The notes beneath the pieces are model-generated. The model did not search any database and had not been told where the DNA came from. It saw nothing but the letters and a program-made list of their open reading frames with translations. Source: a virus. Taken from it: a DNA stretch of 45,246 bases. Positions 16,605-25,446 of the stretch are shown in pieces; positions within the stretch are counted from its first letter, which is position 1, and each line of letters begins with the position of its first letter. The stretch is from the IMG/VR virus record IMGVR_UViG_3300009184_005663, positions 1 to 45,246 of that record; one strand, 5' to 3'. The translations under genes were made by a program, and so were the position numbers.

Positions 16605-18506
16605 ATGAAAATTGTTTTTATTACACCTAATCTTTCAACAGGCGGTATGCCTGAATATGTAAGAAGAAGTATTGAACTATTAAATAGAGAACAGAATACT
16701 GTTCTATTAATAGAAATGAGAACAGAATATGTTTTAAATGCCATAAGACAAAGAGTATTGGATCTAACTGGGATAGAACTATTCTCTGCAGAAAAAAGTT
16801 CTATTAAAGCCGTACAAAAAATTAAGGATTTTAATCCTGACGTTATTCATTTTACTGAGCCTTCGGAACAAGTTATTAATCCTGATTATCTATCTGAGAT
16901 TTATGTTGAAAATAGAACTTGGAAAATTATAGAAACCTGTCATGATTCTTCTTATCCTTTACAGTCTAAGCAATTTCTACCTGATAAATTTTTATTAGTT
17001 TCTCCTTTTCAAGTAAGAATGATGCAATCTCTTCAAATACCATCTGAATTAATTCAATATGATGTGCCAGAACTAGATAAAATTGATAAATATTTTTTAA
17101 TTAAAAAACTTAATTTAGATCCTAATAAAAAGCATATCTTTCAATTTGGTATTTTTTCACCTAGAAAAAATCAAAAAGAAACAGTAGAAATTGCAAAATT
17201 AATGATTAATGATCCAGTTCAATTCCATTTCGTAGGAAATACTGCTGATAGTTATTCATATTATTGGAAACCTATCTTAGATAATTTACCAAAAAATTGT
17301 AAATTTTGGGGTGAACATAAAGATGTACAGCAATTTTATTCAGTTGCAGATATGGTTATATTTCCATCTATTGAATTAATAGATGATAAAGAAACAAATC
17401 CACTTGTTATAAAAGAAACTATTAAATATAAAATACCTCTGTTTTTAAAAGATACTCCAGTCTATTTAGGAATGTATCCAGAAAATTCTAAGGTGACCTA
17501 TATGAAATCAACACACTATGATAATTATGTTCTTATTCAACAAATTTTAAAACTAAAACAAAAAGAAAATATGATTAAATTATTTTTTAACAAAGAAGAT
17601 AACAAATTAGAAATCTGGTCAGAGCAGGCAATTGGTAAAAAAATAATATCAGTTAAAGATATTGATTCAGAAGCAACTATCTATTCTTTTGATGTTGACT
17701 TTAGTACACCTGAACAGACTTGGTGGTGTAGACCTATTCCAATAGAACATTATGATTTTTATAATGAACCTACATTTACAGGCTTCTTAGTAGAAGTTTG
17801 GTCAGAAGATAAAACACACATAATAGAAAAAGAAACAATTTCTTTTAAAGAGTCTCAAGTAAAAAGAAAAATACCAGGTTTAGATGATTTTGAACCTATT
17901 TTTGTTAATTATGATCAATTTTTTGTTAAAAAAATATATGATAATTTGTTCGCTGGTGAAAGAATGAATAAAATTATAGATATAGGTGCGAATGTTGGTC
18001 TTTTTACACAATGGGCACTTGACAGATTTGGAAAAGATTCGAGTATTCTTGCTTTTGAACCTAATCCTATTGCAATTCAAGCATTTAAGAAAATTCACAG
18101 CCATAATGAAAATATATTTTTAATTGAAGCAGCCGTTGCTGATAAAGAAGGCGACATCTATTTAGGAATAGATCCAAATAATTCTACTACTTCATCTATT
18201 TATAAAAAAGAAAACCAAATAAGTATTAAAGCTGTTACACTGGCGGACTCTATGAAACAACATGGCTGGTTATCAGCAGATCTTTTAAAAATAGATATTG
18301 AAGGATGTGAATATGATGTTATTAATGCAATGACTGAATTTCCATTTAAACATTTATTAATAGAATTTCATGATAATGTTGGACAATTAGATAAAGTTTT
18401 GCAAAAGTTAAAAAATGAAGGATACCATTTAGAAATACGAAAAGAGGATACTCGATTTAGAGGATCTTCTGCTGATTATAAAGGGCTTATTATAGCTCAT
18501 AAATAA
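16605..18506 (+). CDS. Fusion: GT4-like glycosyltransferase + FkbM methyltransferase
   Basis: The 633-residue protein has three parts. Residues 1-315 are a GT-B fold (MKIVFITPNLSTGGMPEYVR at the N-terminus; FQFGIFSPRKNQKETVEIAK at 179-198; donor-side FPSIELIDDKETNPLVIKE at 253-271). Residues ~325-415 are a beta-rich linker. Residues ~430-633 are an FkbM methyltransferase with DIGANVGLF (459-467), AFEPN (483-487) and LLKIDIEGCEYDV. The fusion suggests a sugar is added and then methylated, or a methyl cap is placed on the chain. It starts the second glycosylation block after a short A/T-rich gap. Confidence 0.87.
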   Translation: MKIVFITPNLSTGGMPEYVRRSIELLNREQNTVLLIEMRTEYVLNAIRQRVLDLTGIELFSAEKSSIKAVQKIKDFNPDVIHFTEPSEQVINPDYLSEIYVENRTWKIIETCHDSSYPLQSKQFLPDKFLLVSPFQVRMMQSLQIPSELIQYDVPELDKIDKYFLIKKLNLDPNKKHIFQFGIFSPRKNQKETVEIAKLMINDPVQFHFVGNTADSYSYYWKPILDNLPKNCKFWGEHKDVQQFYSVADMVIFPSIELIDDKETNPLVIKETIKYKIPLFLKDTPVYLGMYPENSKVTYMKSTHYDNYVLIQQILKLKQKENMIKLFFNKEDNKLEIWSEQAIGKKIISVKDIDSEATIYSFDVDFSTPEQTWWCRPIPIEHYDFYNEPTFTGFLVEVWSEDKTHIIEKETISFKESQVKRKIPGLDDFEPIFVNYDQFFVKKIYDNLFAGERMNKIIDIGANVGLFTQWALDRFGKDSSILAFEPNPIAIQAFKKIHSHNENIFLIEAAVADKEGDIYLGIDPNNSTTSSIYKKENQISIKAVTLADSMKQHGWLSADLLKIDIEGCEYDVINAMTEFPFKHLLIEFHDNVGQLDKVLQKLKNEGYHLEIRKEDTRFRGSSADYKGLIIAHK

Positions 18507-18511
18507 TAGTT

Positions 18512-19582
18512 ATGAAAGATATTTTTTTAATAGATGCATATTTAAATACTGATAAAAACAAAAAAGTTTTTATTGAATCCATATCTAGAGTTAGAGATAT
18601 GGGTTTTAAAATTTTTCTTATAACTAATTTAAAACCTACTCCAGAAGTATTAGAAATAGTAAATTATTGTTTTTATGATGAAGAAAATAGGAATTTTTCT
18701 GATGATTTTGAAGAATATCCAAGCATTTCAGTTTTTTCATCAAATGGCGATGTTAGAATTCAAACAGAATCTTATCATAAACAAAAGCATTCGTTATCTG
18801 TTCATTCCAATATGTATAGAGGTTTTGAAATTTTAAAAACTCTAGGATATACTCATTGTTATAGAATGGAATATGATAGTTTAATTCATTATAATGATGT
18901 AGAAAAAATAAAATTAATACCACAATCTCTCGGCGATAAAAAAGCTATTTTTTATTTAGATAAAAATAATAAACATATTTTTTATCATTTATGGTATTGT
19001 GATATAGATTGGATGTTAAACACATGTACTAAAATTAGAAATGAAAATGATTATATTAAAAGAATAGTAGAAATTACAGGTAAACGGAAATTTCTGCCAG
19101 CTGAAGAATTTTTAGCTGAAGATTTAAAAAATAATTATGATGATGTTATTATTTTAGAAACAGTAGAAGGAAGTTTTAATTCAGAATTTCCACATACTAC
19201 TTGGAATAATGTAATTAGTGATCACACTAATGAAAAATTTAAAAATGGTTTCTATGGAGGAATTTTTAAAGTAGCACGAGATACTGAAAATGGTTTACAT
19301 ATTAAAGGCGATAAAGGTGCAATAGTAGCCTGGAATATAGGTTCAACTGAAGATAATTGGATTCATGTCACTTTTTTTAATAAAGATGGAAAAATTGATA
19401 ACATATTAAAACTGGAATTAAGTAGTAATGAAAGTTGGAAATCCCAATTTTTTGAATTTACTGAAAATTGTGAAGTTGAAATAAAATTAAGCAATGGAAT
19501 AGTTCATACATTTTTATTATGTAGAGAATTTCTTGTAAACACTAAAGATACAATAATTATTAATGAAAATAGTTCAGATTAA
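18512..19582 (+). CDS. Putative GT-A glycosyltransferase with C-terminal beta domain
   Basis: Of the 356 residues, ~1-240 look like a GT-A fold. A first strand is followed by an arginine-rich helix, and HCYRMEYDSLIHYND (115-129) has an acidic motif where DxD is expected. Residues ~245-350 form a beta-rich domain (GLHIKGDKGAIVAWNIG, then regular strands) like the linkers in the neighbouring GT fusions. No exact family is recognised. The context, between two glycosyltransferase fusions and overlapping the next gene by 20 bases, supports a sugar-transfer role. Confidence 0.6.
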   Translation: MKDIFLIDAYLNTDKNKKVFIESISRVRDMGFKIFLITNLKPTPEVLEIVNYCFYDEENRNFSDDFEEYPSISVFSSNGDVRIQTESYHKQKHSLSVHSNMYRGFEILKTLGYTHCYRMEYDSLIHYNDVEKIKLIPQSLGDKKAIFYLDKNNKHIFYHLWYCDIDWMLNTCTKIRNENDYIKRIVEITGKRKFLPAEEFLAEDLKNNYDDVIILETVEGSFNSEFPHTTWNNVISDHTNEKFKNGFYGGIFKVARDTENGLHIKGDKGAIVAWNIGSTEDNWIHVTFFNKDGKIDNILKLELSSNESWKSQFFEFTENCEVEIKLSNGIVHTFLLCREFLVNTKDTIIINENSSD

Positions 19583-21881
19583 TCCTGGTATTTTACCAAT
19601 CCCTCCTAATGGATGGGGTGCTGTAGAAAAAATTATTTGGGAATATAGTATAGTCCTTAGAAAGATGGGCTATTGTGTTGATATTAAATATTTAAATGAT
19701 ATTGATACAACTTATGATATCGTTCATGTCCACATGGCTAATTTAGCTATAGAATTAAAACATAGAAAAATACCCTATATTTTCTCAATGCATGATCACC
19801 ATGTAGTTTGGTTTGGTAAAGATTCTGACTGTTTTAAAAAGAATCTAGAAGCAATTGAAGGTTCAATTATATCATTCGTCCATGCTAAATTTTTAATTGA
19901 CTATTTTAATAGTTCAAAATTAGTTTATCTGGAACATGGCGTGAATATTGAAGAATATGCATATATAGAAAGAACTTTTAAAAAGCCTAAACTTTTATGT
20001 CTTGCAAATAATGGAATTCTAGAAAATCAATCACACGATAGAAAAGGATTTCGATATGCAATAGAAGCTGCGCACGCACTCGATTTGCCAATAACTGTAG
20101 CAGGTCCTAAAAATAATCAAAACTTTTTTAATCAAAATTTAGATTTATTAAATTATAAAAATTTAGATATTATTTATGATTTAAATCAAGAAGAATCTGT
20201 TAATATTTTTTCATCTCACGATATTTTCTTACATCTATCCGATCTAGAAGCAGGACATCCTAATTTAACTTTAATAGAGGCTGCGTCAACTGGAATGCCA
20301 ATAGTAGGATGTATGGAAACTTCAATGCCTGGATTAATATTAGCAAAAAGAGAAAAAGAAAATGTTATAGATGGGATACAGCAGGTAATAGATGCATATC
20401 CTATTTTATCTAAACTTTCTAGAGAAAATGCTGAATTGCATTCATGGAACGTAATAGTTTCTAAATTATTAGAACATTATCAAAATGCTTTAGGCTGGGA
20501 TATGTCTAAAAAAATGATAGATTCATATATAAATACACCTTTAGTACATAAACATAAAAAAAATTATAATCCATACATTGTTAAATTTAATCTTGCGCCT
20601 GACAATGTTAAAATTAATACTGAAATTAGTTTACCCGGAGCGGGTGTTTCTATTCTTTATAAAAAAGGAAATTTAATTAAAAACTTTTTTGATCATGGCC
20701 AAGAATCCAGAAAATGGTCTTCTGTAAATCACAGAGGAGAATGGATAGATTGGAATATAATTATAAAAAATGGTTCAACTGTTGTTAAAGAAATAACAAA
20801 TAGTCTAGAAAATAAAATAGTTGGAGTCAGTATTGAAAATGAATTTGATCTTAATATTTTACAATTATTTAAAATTGAAAAAAAATGTATTCTTGTTTTA
20901 ATAGGAAATTTTGATGATAATACGAAAAAGCTTATAAGAGAATTTGATATTTATTTTTATGATAAAGCTAAATCTTTAGACTATTGGTATTCATGGCCAA
21001 CTATTGTAAATTGGGAAAAAAGTTTAAATAGTGAAATTAAAGTAATAGATAAAAAAACTCTTTTGCGGTTAAGAAGCAAAGCACTAGGAGATACTATTGC
21101 ATTTGTTGAATCATGTCAAGCGTGGAAAGAAAAATGGAATGAAAAACCAACAGTATCTATTAATTCAGCTTTTATTGATATTTTTAAATCATACGATTTA
21201 GATTTTATTGATCATAATTTTAATCCTAGTGATTTTACCGATATTATTGTTTCAGACTATCATTTTAAAGATGCATTACAACATGGATTTCAACAAGATT
21301 TAGGATTAGATTTAGTTAAAAAAGTTCCTAATTTGAGATTTAAACCTAGTGCTAGACCTATCCAAAGTAAATATATCTGCTTTAGTACCCATTCTACAGC
21401 ACAGGCTAAAATGTGGAATTATCCAGAAGGCTGGGATATTCTTTGTAAATTGTTAAGGAAGGAAAATATTACCCCAGTATGTATTGATAGATATGAAAGT
21501 TTTGGAATTGAAGGGCACTGGAATCCAGTACCTAAGTCATCAGTTAAAAAAATAGGTATGCAATTTTCAGAAATAATGAATTTTATACATCATTCTGAAT
21601 TATTCGTTGGGCTTAGTAGCGGATTATCATGGCTATCACATGGGCTAGGTAAAAAAACTATTATGATTATTGGTCCAACTGCGTACGAATATGAAAAAGA
21701 TAATTATGTAATACAAAATAAAGATGTATGTCACTGTTGTTTTCATTCACCTGATTTATATCCATTCGATCCTGGCGATTGGATGTGGTGTCCTGTAAAT
21801 AAAGGTACTGATAAACATCATGAATGTACTAAAACAATTACACCAGAACAAGTATTTAATAAAATAATGTCAATTTTATGA
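19563..21881 (+). CDS. Bifunctional GT4 + TibC/Aah-like heptosyltransferase
   Basis: The 772-residue protein combines a GT4 domain (1-315) with a TibC/Aah-like autotransporter heptosyltransferase region (~335-772). The GT4 domain has GGWGAVE-like NGWGAVEKI at 16-24 and the donor motif HPNLTLIEAASTGMPIVG at 232-249. The second region has a beta-rich N-part, LRLRSKALGDTIAFVESCQA (501-520), GLSSGLSWLSHGLGKKTIMI (683-702), and a cysteine-rich tail. Cysteines 723, 726, 743 and 755 with DPGDWMWCP and KGTDKHHEC match the iron-binding cluster that defines TibC-type O-heptosyltransferases, which use ADP-heptose to modify Ser of beta-helical adhesins. A heptose kinase gene lies 2.4 kb downstream. Family call is strong; substrate is inferred. 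Confidence 0.85.
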   Translation: MKIVQINPGILPIPPNGWGAVEKIIWEYSIVLRKMGYCVDIKYLNDIDTTYDIVHVHMANLAIELKHRKIPYIFSMHDHHVVWFGKDSDCFKKNLEAIEGSIISFVHAKFLIDYFNSSKLVYLEHGVNIEEYAYIERTFKKPKLLCLANNGILENQSHDRKGFRYAIEAAHALDLPITVAGPKNNQNFFNQNLDLLNYKNLDIIYDLNQEESVNIFSSHDIFLHLSDLEAGHPNLTLIEAASTGMPIVGCMETSMPGLILAKREKENVIDGIQQVIDAYPILSKLSRENAELHSWNVIVSKLLEHYQNALGWDMSKKMIDSYINTPLVHKHKKNYNPYIVKFNLAPDNVKINTEISLPGAGVSILYKKGNLIKNFFDHGQESRKWSSVNHRGEWIDWNIIIKNGSTVVKEITNSLENKIVGVSIENEFDLNILQLFKIEKKCILVLIGNFDDNTKKLIREFDIYFYDKAKSLDYWYSWPTIVNWEKSLNSEIKVIDKKTLLRLRSKALGDTIAFVESCQAWKEKWNEKPTVSINSAFIDIFKSYDLDFIDHNFNPSDFTDIIVSDYHFKDALQHGFQQDLGLDLVKKVPNLRFKPSARPIQSKYICFSTHSTAQAKMWNYPEGWDILCKLLRKENITPVCIDRYESFGIEGHWNPVPKSSVKKIGMQFSEIMNFIHHSELFVGLSSGLSWLSHGLGKKTIMIIGPTAYEYEKDNYVIQNKDVCHCCFHSPDLYPFDPGDWMWCPVNKGTDKHHECTKTITPEQVFNKIMSIL

Positions 21882-22564
21882 TAAACAGTTGTATTGTAAT
21901 TCCATCAAGGCTAGAATCTCAAAGATTTCCTAATAAACCTTTAGCGATAATAGCGGGAAAAAGTATGATAAGACGTGTTTTAGAAAAGGGATTATTAAGT
22001 TCTGCTGAATTAGTTTTAGTTGCTACTGATAGTGAAAAAATATATGAAGAATGCAAAGGGCACTCAATACTGACCTGTGATTGTTCTAATGGCACTGAAA
22101 GACTTATTGAAGTAGCAAAAAAAATAAATGCTAGAGTTTATATTAATTTACAAGGCGATGAACCGTTAGCAAGCCCAGCTGATTTAAATACATTAATACA
22201 GAAGTGTAAAGAAATGTCAGGCATTCATACTCTAATGACAGATATATCAGGTGATGATATACATAATAGTAATGTAGTTAAGGTTCTCTGTAAGGCTCAT
22301 AGTGACTATAACCAATGTTTTCTTTTTTCTAGAACTAAAGAAAGTTCTTATAAGCATATTGGCATTTATGCTTTTGATAGAAAAACTCTTTTACAAATAA
22401 AAAAATTAAAGCCTTCTCCTAATTCTCTTAAAGAAAATTTAGAACAATTAACGTGGCTAGAATCTAATATTCCTATCTATTCTTGGTATACTTCTCATTT
22501 ATATCAAGCTGTAGATGTACCAGAAGATATAAATAAAGTGCTATCTATATTATCTCAAAAATGA
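21878..22564 (+). CDS. kdsB: KdsB-like CMP-sugar (CMP-Kdo) synthetase
   Basis: The 228-residue protein follows KdsB closely. PSRLESQRFPNKPL (9-22) is the CTP-binding loop, NGTERL (71-76) and NLQGDEPL (90-97) hold the sugar and the Mg-binding Asp. NVVKV, HIGIYAF, ENLEQLTWLE and AVDVPEDI follow in the proper order. KdsB activates 3-deoxy-manno-octulosonate (Kdo) with CTP for lipopolysaccharide synthesis; related enzymes use 8-amino-Kdo or similar acids. It is ~20 residues shorter than the E. coli enzyme. It overlaps neighbours by ATGA on both sides. The acid sugar donor it makes would feed a transferase in the cluster or in the host. Confidence 0.9.
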   Translation: MINSCIVIPSRLESQRFPNKPLAIIAGKSMIRRVLEKGLLSSAELVLVATDSEKIYEECKGHSILTCDCSNGTERLIEVAKKINARVYINLQGDEPLASPADLNTLIQKCKEMSGIHTLMTDISGDDIHNSNVVKVLCKAHSDYNQCFLFSRTKESSYKHIGIYAFDRKTLLQIKKLKPSPNSLKENLEQLTWLESNIPIYSWYTSHLYQAVDVPEDINKVLSILSQK

Positions 22565-23247
22565 AATTAGCCTGTATTATTCCAACTTATAATTTTTTAG
22601 AAGGAGTTAAAAGAATTGCACAATGGATTTCTAAAGAATACCATTTATCAGTTTCTGACTATAGAATTATAATAGTGGATGATCATTCAGATAGTATTTA
22701 TCGTTCTGATTTTAATCGATTAAGCAAACTTGAAAATTTTCATATTTTAAGTTCATCAGGTATTAGAAGTTTACGTTTATCAATTTTAACTGGATATGAC
22801 TATATAAAAGAATGGAATCCTGATTTAATTCATATTATAGAAACTGATGCAATGCCATCAACTTCAACGTTTCAAGCAATGTTAAGAGTATATCAAGAAG
22901 CTGCAGGAAATGTAGGATCTGTAAGTCCTATATATACATGGGCTGGTGAAAACTGCTATCCTACACATAAGCATTGGTTTTCTGATATACCAACTAGAGA
23001 AAATTTCTCAACTGGGCTTGTTAGAGAACCTGGTGAATGTGGAGTGCCTTTTCTTTTTAGTATTTGGAATCCTGCTGTATTTGAAATAATGAAAAATGAA
23101 AATTTACCTCATATCATGCATTTAGATTCATCATTTGGTGCAAGTGTGCACAAAGCAGGTTATCGTCATTTGCGTATTACTAATCACAGTATAGATCACT
23201 GGATGAAAGGCCGTCAATCAAACGCTTTAAAAATTTCTAAAAAATAA
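22561..23247 (+). CDS. GT2-like glycosyltransferase
   Basis: The 228-residue protein starts with MKLACIIPTYNFLEGVKRIA and IIIVDDHSD (36-44), typical for GT2. The metal motif position is occupied by IIETDAM (92-98), so the DxD is the variant ETD. The C-terminal part includes HLDSSFGASVHKAGYRH. It is coupled to the KdsB-like gene by ATGA and may use the CMP-linked product or another donor. Family is fairly certain, substrate unknown. Confidence 0.83.
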   Translation: MKLACIIPTYNFLEGVKRIAQWISKEYHLSVSDYRIIIVDDHSDSIYRSDFNRLSKLENFHILSSSGIRSLRLSILTGYDYIKEWNPDLIHIIETDAMPSTSTFQAMLRVYQEAAGNVGSVSPIYTWAGENCYPTHKHWFSDIPTRENFSTGLVREPGECGVPFLFSIWNPAVFEIMKNENLPHIMHLDSSFGASVHKAGYRHLRITNHSIDHWMKGRQSNALKISKK

Positions 23248-23251
23248 AAAA

Positions 23252-23740
23252 ATGGGACTTAATATAATTGCCGTTAATAAAATTAAAAAGGTTGCTGATT
23301 TCTATGAAAAAATAGAAAATATTAAAATAGAAGATGAGAAAAAATTAATAAGAGTTAAAGTAAATGCTTTTTTTTCTTCACATGATAATTTAGAATCTGG
23401 TATTTATGTATATGAAGGTGATGAAATAGAATTTAGTGGTCCATATTCTGAATATTCTGCATTTAGAAATATATTAGCAAATATTGCGCATTCAGTAAAT
23501 TGTGCTGAAATTTGGGCTAACTGCGACATATATAAAAATGGTGCTTTTTACGAACTTATTGATTTTTCAGATTGTGAAGGTGTTATTGGTCCAATTTCTG
23601 CATCTAAATTGTTATTAGATTTTAAAAAATACAGAGAAGATTTTTATAAAATTTCAAATAAATGGGATTGTGAAAATTATGAAAATTGGATAATTGCTCT
23701 AGATATAGCAAGTAGTGATGGGATGATAATTTTTTGTTAA
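23252..23740 (+). CDS. Unknown protein (162 aa)
   Basis: This is a 162-residue soluble, acidic alpha/beta protein. An N-terminal helix-rich region (KIKKVADFYEKIENIKIED) is followed by a strand-rich centre (IYVYEGDEIEFSGPYSEYSA) and a C-terminal part with ISASKLLLDFKKYREDFY. Six cysteines are scattered without a metal-binding pattern. No family is recognised. It follows the GT2-like gene after four bases and is followed by a hairpin and T tract, so it probably ends the second glycosylation unit. Confidence 0.6.
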   Translation: MGLNIIAVNKIKKVADFYEKIENIKIEDEKKLIRVKVNAFFSSHDNLESGIYVYEGDEIEFSGPYSEYSAFRNILANIAHSVNCAEIWANCDIYKNGAFYELIDFSDCEGVIGPISASKLLLDFKKYREDFYKISNKWDCENYENWIIALDIASSDGMIIFC

Positions 23741-23748
23741 TATATATT

Positions 23749-23773
23749 AAAAGAAACTTTTTTAGTTTTTTTT
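23749..23773 (+). terminator. Probable Rho-independent terminator
   Basis: AAAAGAAACT (23749-23758) pairs with AGTTTTTTTT (23764-23773) with a single G-T wobble and a T5 loop; the right arm doubles as the T tract. It is weak in GC but well placed after the gene ending at 23740. Confidence 0.5.
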
Positions 23774-23791
23774 ATAAAATAAAAAATAATA

Positions 23792-24319
23792 TTGAAAAAT
23801 CCAGTATCACGATTTCAAAGTTTTAAAAGCATTAAAGATAAAAGAAAAGAAATTGAAAATCTTGTCAATACCAAAAACCCTGTCCTTTATAAAGGACATA
23901 ATTTAGAAAAATATGTATCATCAATGATACTTCTATTTGAAAATTTAAATTTTAATCTTAAGCCATATCCTGAAGTTGAATTTTTAAGTGATACTACATA
24001 TAGTAATGAATTATTAGGGTATACCGGACATTATATTTTTGAAAAAAGTAAAATAATTATTTACACAAGCGGTCGTCACGTAAAAGATATTATGAGAAGT
24101 TTTGCTCATGAATTAGTGCATCATAACCAATTTATAAAAGGTTTTACATTAAGTAATGTTAATCAAATGAAACTTAATGATAGAATGTGGAGAGAAAAAG
24201 AAGAATTTCTAAAATATTTAGAAGATTATTCATATCTAGAAGGAGATGCATATCTTAAAGGAAATATGTTATTTAGAACATGGACTAATGCAATATCACA
24301 AAAATTAATTCAATTATGA
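23792..24319 (+). CDS. Zinc metallopeptidase-like protein (HExxH)
   Basis: The 175-residue frame starts at TTG 23792, the only start that keeps the conserved N-terminal helix; the first ATG lies ~45 residues in. Residues 101-115 contain MRSFAHELVHHNQ, whose HELVH (106-110) is a zinc-binding HExxH motif. A beta hairpin precedes it (IYTSGRH). A glutamate-rich segment after the motif (EEFLKYLEDYSYLEGDAYL) could supply the third zinc ligand. Such minimal metallopeptidase-like proteins occur in large phages with unknown targets. Activity is inferred only from the motif. Confidence 0.72.
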   Translation: MKNPVSRFQSFKSIKDKRKEIENLVNTKNPVLYKGHNLEKYVSSMILLFENLNFNLKPYPEVEFLSDTTYSNELLGYTGHYIFEKSKIIIYTSGRHVKDIMRSFAHELVHHNQFIKGFTLSNVNQMKLNDRMWREKEEFLKYLEDYSYLEGDAYLKGNMLFRTWTNAISQKLIQL

Positions 24320-25095
24320 AAATAACAGTCATAGGAGAAAAATGTATAGATGAATTTATCTATGGCAATTGTACAAGACTCAACCCCGAAGCACCTACAC
24401 CTGTTTTCGTAGAAAAACAAAAAAAAGAAAATTTAGGCATGGCTGCTAACGTTGTTGAAAATCTCCTAAGTTTAGGAGACATTACAATATTTAAATTTCA
24501 TCAACCAGAATCTCAAATAATTAAAAAGACTAGATATGTTGATGAAGTTTCAAACTATATTATGCTTAGAGTGGATTTAGAAGAAAAAGTTAAAAGAATT
24601 AAAATTAACGATACGCTTATTGAACAGATAAAATCATCAGATCTTCTTGTTATCTCAGATTATGACAAAGGATTTTTACATCCTGGTGATCTTGATATTC
24701 TAGCCAAAACTTCAAATATTTCTATCATAGATACAAAGAAAAATATTGAAAATACTTGGGCCACATCTTTTGATTTTATTAAAATGAATAAAAATGAATG
24801 GGAAAATCCAATGCATGTTAATAAGAATAATTTTATTGATAAGACTATAATCACATGTGGAAAATATGGTGCATCTTGGCGAAATAAAATGTATCATGGA
24901 GAAGAAGTTGAAGTAATGGATGTAGTAGGCGCAGGCGATTCTTTTTTAGCTGGATTTTCTCACATGTTTGTTAAAAGTAAAGATCCTGAAAAATCAATAA
25001 AATTTGGCAATTTAATAGCAGCTAACGCTGTAAAACAAAGAGGAGTTGTTAATAAAATTAATAATATTAAAGACATTTATGATAAAATCAAATAA
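24316..25095 (+). CDS. hldA: HldA/RfaE-like heptose-7-phosphate kinase (PfkB family)
   Basis: The 259-residue protein is a ribokinase/PfkB enzyme most like the kinase domain of HldE/RfaE. RLNPEAPTPVF (21-31) is the heptose-kinase signature, then GMAANV (41-46, normally GGAANV), KTRYV (71-75), SDYDKG (114-119), and the catalytic GAGDS (205-209). HldE phosphorylates D-glycero-D-manno-heptose 7-phosphate at C1 en route to ADP-heptose. It is ~55 residues shorter than usual because the segment after the GGAANV motif is compacted, and there is no cytidylyltransferase domain. The gene overlaps its upstream neighbour by ATGA. ADP-heptose is the donor expected for the TibC-like and GT9-like enzymes of this window. 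Confidence 0.85.
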   Translation: MKITVIGEKCIDEFIYGNCTRLNPEAPTPVFVEKQKKENLGMAANVVENLLSLGDITIFKFHQPESQIIKKTRYVDEVSNYIMLRVDLEEKVKRIKINDTLIEQIKSSDLLVISDYDKGFLHPGDLDILAKTSNISIIDTKKNIENTWATSFDFIKMNKNEWENPMHVNKNNFIDKTIITCGKYGASWRNKMYHGEEVEVMDVVGAGDSFLAGFSHMFVKSKDPEKSIKFGNLIAANAVKQRGVVNKINNIKDIYDKIK

Positions 25096-25408
25096 ACATT
25101 TTAATAAAATAATTAAAGAATATAAAGATGCAACACGCATTGAAATTTGGGAAGGAGTTAGAGATAATTTTATTTTTGGTTTTTTAGGAGCCATTTTAGT
25201 TGTTTTTATTTCAACTCGATTAGATATTGCAGTTATATTAGGTTATATTTCTTATTATTATTTTATGGGAACTATTGTCAATCGTCCTAAATATACAACT
25301 TCTCTAGGAAGAATGATTATATTTCCATTGCCTTCTGCACTTGGTGCATTTACTGGTTATAAATTTGCTTATTATTTATATCAATATTTTACTTACGGAC
25401 AATTTTAA
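25079..25408 (+). CDS. Membrane protein (109 aa), unknown
   Basis: ATG 25079 (17-base overlap with the kinase gene) gives 109 residues. After a basic N-terminus (MIKSNKHFNKIIKEYKDATR) there are about two to three hydrophobic segments (IFGFLGAILVVFIST, IAVILGYISYYYFM, and ALGAFTGYKFAYYLY). No family is recognised. It may be an envelope protein acting on the host during infection; nothing more can be said. Confidence 0.6.
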   Translation: MIKSNKHFNKIIKEYKDATRIEIWEGVRDNFIFGFLGAILVVFISTRLDIAVILGYISYYYFMGTIVNRPKYTTSLGRMIIFPLPSALGAFTGYKFAYYLYQYFTYGQF

Positions 25409-25446
25409 AATTCTTCTAATTATAAACAACATTAAAATAAAAGTAT

